Made by a program: the position numbers and the translations under genes
The notes under the pieces: model-generated
Databases searched by the model: none
What the model saw: only the letters and a program-made list of their open reading frames with translations
What the model was told of the DNA's origin: nothing
Assembly (NCBI GenBank): GCA_036873135.1
Contig: JAPTYO010000010.1
Span: 3,510,634-3,574,633 of the forward strand
DNA: 64,000 bases
Source of the DNA: Clarkia xantiana subsp. parviflora
Taxonomy: Eukaryota; Streptophyta; Magnoliopsida; Myrtales; Onagraceae
Direction of reading: 5' to 3'
Part shown: in pieces, positions 61,150-64,000 of the stretch
How the letters are laid out: the number at the start of each line of letters is the position of its first letter
Numbering within the stretch: the stretch's first letter is position 1

Positions 61150-61434
61150 TAGGGCTAGCAATTTGGGCCCGGCATGATGGACCGACACGGATACGATACG
61201 AAAATTACGGGTTTGGATTTGATATTAATGACACGATAACACGATATAACACGATAATTTTAACATTTTAGTTTAAAATTTTTTATATTTGGTTTTTTAT
61301 TCAATTTATTCTAGGTTTTTCATGTTGATTTTTCATGTTAGGCCGTGTTGGGCTGGGTATGGGCTGACCCCCAGAACACGACACGAAGCTAGCACGACAC
61401 GAACACGCACGACCCGCACGAAATGCCAGCCCTA
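61150..61434. mobile_element. hAT-type MITE in the SWEET upstream region, 285 bp
   Basis: The ends are TAGGGCTAGCAATTTGGG and AAATGCCAGCCCTA, an inverted pair. An exact 8-bp duplication GTGTTATA lies at 61142-61149 and 61435-61442. ACACGA and CACGACACG motifs crowd both halves. It lies about 380 bp upstream of the SWEET TATA box, so it may affect that promoter; this is inference. Confidence 0.9.
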
Positions 61435-61811
61435 GTGTTATATAAATGCATGACTGAATGAATACACACCCTCAAGATTACATGTGAAACTCGTGCGCTA
61501 TATATATCTTCAAATTGGAACCCCAAAATAGCTATAGCTAGGGTGGTATTTGGATGCAATATATATATAAATTAATGTGATGTTACGGTAGCCACAGTTA
61601 AGTTAACGTTAGCTAGGTGGTAACTTTTGGTGTCCCACTAAGATATTGGTCCGAGCAGGGTTATATCCACATTGCTAGCTTTTGGCGTGCAACTTGAGTT
61701 TGAGTTGTAAATTAATAACAGATTTTCCATTTTTCTTTAATTATTATTGTATAGTGGCCTGGCATTGGCATGCAGCTAATAGCTAGTTAGTGCGCCTTCC
61801 CTCCCTTGCTA

Positions 61812-61817
61812 TATAAA
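61812..61817 (+). promoter_or_regulatory. TATA box of the SWEET gene
   Basis: GCTATATAAACAAGC lies about 120 bp upstream of the SWEET start codon. Position and wording fit a plant core promoter. Confidence 0.7.
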
Positions 61818-61894
61818 CAAGCTCATATTTGGTTGTTGAGATCAGAAGTGTGTAGCGTTTGTTTAATTAATTAGTCTCTCTTCTCATTTGTAGT

Positions 61895-61929
61895 GAGAGA
61901 GAGAGAGAGTGAGAGTGAGAGAGAGAGAG
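61895..61929 (+). repeat. GA microsatellite in the SWEET 5' UTR
   Basis: A run of GAGAGA with two GT interruptions ends directly before the start codon region (ATG at 61932). GA tracts in plant leaders can bind GAGA-binding (BPC) factors; a role here is not shown. Confidence 0.9.
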
Positions 61930-61931
61930 TT

Positions 61932-62970
61932 ATGGCTATCCAACAGCAAACACTTGCTCTCTCTTTTGGCCTTCTCGGTATATATATATATATATATATA
62001 TATTAATTCTTCTTCTTCTTTCTTATCTTACATTATATATTAATTAATTAATCTTGATCATATAAATTTCTGTCTTTAATCTTGGTTGCAGGCAACATCG
62101 TCTCCTTCATAACCTTTCTGGCCCCAATGTACGTACACGATACACAATATATATATACGTTTTAATTACGAACACTGTATATGATGATTCCTAGCTATAT
62201 TATATTATTATTTCATGCAGGCCAACTTTCTATCAAATATACAAGAGGAAATCAACAGAAGGTTTCCAGTCAATTCCGTATCTGGTGGCACTGCTAAGTG
62301 CGATGCTTCTGATATACTACGGACTCTTGAAAGATGATATTCTCCTCATCACCATTAATGCATTTGGCTGCTTCATCGAGACTGCTTATATCATGGCCTA
62401 CCTTATCTATTCATCCAGGATTGCTAGGGTTTGTATCCATTCATTAACATTATCCACTCTCATTATTATTAATACATATATACTAATTACGATAATACTA
62501 GCTAATTAAACTAATTAATTTTGAAAGATGGAAACTATGAAGATGATGGGTGCGTTAAACATGATGGGATATGGAATGGTAGTAGCTGGAACCATGTATT
62601 GGGCCGAAGGAGAAAACCGTGTTACGGTACTCGGTTGGATCTGCATGGTGTTTTCTCTCTGTGTTTTTGCTGCACCTCTATGCATCATGGTGAGTCATCA
62701 CAATTCAATTAAGACCCTAATTTGATTGAATTTTTTATATATATATATATAATATTGAGGGATAGATAATAAATTTCATTAACTATTGGGAACACAATAT
62801 TAATGCAGAGAAAAGTAATAAAAACCAAGAGCGTTGAATTCATGCCGCTTCCTCTATCGGTGTTCCTCACCCTCGGTGCAGTCATGTGGTTCTTCTATGG
62901 TTTCTTTAAACGCGACTTATATATCTATGTAAGTGTTGTGTTTTTACTAACTAAAATATAAATTAACTAA

Positions 62971-63005
<35 letters not shown>

Positions 63006-63351
63006 CGTAGGTAGGTTTTGTTGATGGTGAATGGATGCATGCATGCAGGTGCCGAACATTCTGGGATTTGTGTTTGGGTTGGCCCAGATAGGGCTTTATT
63101 ACTTCATCTTCAAGCAGCAGAACACGACAAAGTCAAAGTTGATGATGGTTGATGATCCATTAAAGGCGGTTGGTCAAGAAGTGACGACGGAACAGATCAT
63201 CGATGTTCTTAGGAACATCACTGAGTCCTTCGCGATTGAGGTCGTCGGTCAAGTCAACACCCAGGACGACGACGTTGCAGATCTGAAAGAGACCACCGCA
63301 CAAGTTAACAAGGACAATAATATTGTTGTTGAAGTTCAAGTGGTGTCGTAG
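61932..63351 (+). CDS. SWEET sugar transporter, clade III-like
   Basis: Six exons, 61932-61977, 62092-62128, 62221-62428, 62528-62689, 62809-62928 and 63049-63351, join in phase to 291 aa, the normal SWEET size and exon pattern. Two MtN3/saliva three-helix units are joined by a linker helix. Motifs: [40 protein letters not shown], then [20 protein letters not shown] and [20 protein letters not shown] with [19 protein letters not shown]. SWEETs let sugars cross the plasma membrane or tonoplast along the gradient. The [20 protein letters not shown] wording points to the sucrose-transporting clade III, which is inference. The cytosolic C-tail (about 70 residues) is acidic and Val-rich. The linker carries an unusual [17 protein letters not shown]. 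Frames are intact. Confidence 0.95.
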
Positions 63352-64000
63352 TCTCTGTTTGTTTAGTTACTTCTAATATTATTAATTTCTTTTAAACATG
63401 ATGTGCAAGTGTGTTTAGTTATAACGTCATAGTAATGTAGTAATCATAAAAAAAAAAAGGCGGCTCCTTCCTTTATATATGTGTACTTACGTACGTTGTA
63501 ACTAATTAATATTTTACTTAATCCATTTCCAAATCGTACCCACCTACTAATAAATTGATTATGAATTTACAAATCTGGGTCCACTATTATTTTTATTTCT
63601 TAATTATTAATTAATGTCGTCCCAGTCCCACCACTAGCTAGCTAATCTCAACTCACTGCGCTTTTAGAGTAGCTTAGTACGTTATGTTGCAAAGACGTAC
63701 ACATCATTGTTTACTTACAGCCAGCGCCCTGAGGAACCTCTACTGATAATTAAGCTTGATGATGAGTCTATGCTAATTCAGCGGCCTTTCCTGCCTAATT
63801 ATTTGCATATTTTCATTGGAAAAGTAATTAACCACTAATAAAATATGGAATTGACCAAAAAAATCAACTTTCTTTTTGCCTTTTAATACTTCTCTTTCAT
63901 TTATTTAGAATTAAAATTTAAAGTTTAGCATAATAATTAAAGTTAAGAATATATCTATCAAAAGAAATATACCAAATAGCGAAAATTATTCAATATTACT
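63352..64000. other. Downstream flank of SWEET
   Basis: This holds the SWEET 3' UTR followed by AT-rich sequence. No gene or repeat is recognised to the window end. Confidence 0.7.

Larger units (their letters stand above)
58829..61811. other. Intergenic region upstream of SWEET
   Basis: No gene seen. It holds an AAT microsatellite, a 108-bp hairpin (60017-60124), a hAT-type MITE (61150-61434) and otherwise AT-rich DNA. The last 380 bp before the SWEET TATA box form its proximal promoter. Confidence 0.7.

Overview
The window is nuclear DNA of a flowering plant, almost certainly a eudicot. All host genes are split by GT-AG introns, intergenic DNA is AT-rich, and every intact host gene has a recognisable plant family: copine/BONZAI, a WD40 protein, PHS1 phosphatase, CASP-like, TIM8 and SWEET. 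No prokaryotic, organellar or viral gene is visible. Species cannot be named from the sequence.

Host genes from left to right: 3' part of a copine gene (+, to 2703); a WD40-repeat gene (-, 4281-8501, 7 coding exons, 572 aa); a PHS1-type dual-specificity phosphatase (+, 10835-19683, 10 coding exons, 935 aa); a CASP-like membrane protein (-, 23031-24123, 199 aa); an unrecognised protein starting MGCG (-, 44449-46060, 265 aa); TIM8 (+, 47789-48483, 78 aa); and a clade III-like SWEET sugar transporter (+, 61932-63351, 291 aa). I built exon models by hand from splice signals and phase. They are independent genes, not a pathway.

More than a third of the window is transposon. A 4.2 kb Ty1/copia element (13994-18198, minus) sits in a PHS1 intron. 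Its 5-bp target duplication spans the PHS1 5' splice site. Its LTRs are only 113 bp and look identical. It lacks most of gag and carries, in the opposite orientation, what looks like an exon fragment of a CAMTA-type gene. An 11 kb Ty3/gypsy element of the Tat (Ogre/Retand-like) type (25227-36291, plus) has gag-pol, then 11 tandem 49-bp repeats, then an antisense gene with its own TATA box and three predicted introns. A CACTA element with a TNP2 transposase (from 39025) has lost its right end and finishes in a near-perfect 105-bp inverted repeat. A second CACTA element (54265-58825) contains a nested hAT-type element with an exact 8-bp target duplication.

Small non-autonomous elements are numerous. 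Four more hAT-type copies have 7-8 bp target duplications (8842, 20819, 21784, 61150). Three Mutator-like inverted-repeat elements have 9-10 bp target duplications (19881, 24664, 44894), with decayed relatives elsewhere. A decayed hAT transposase C-terminus lies at 37404.

The points most worth a second look are the spliced antisense gene of the gypsy element, the copia insertion on the PHS1 splice donor with its captured gene fragment, and the CACTA-derived hairpin.
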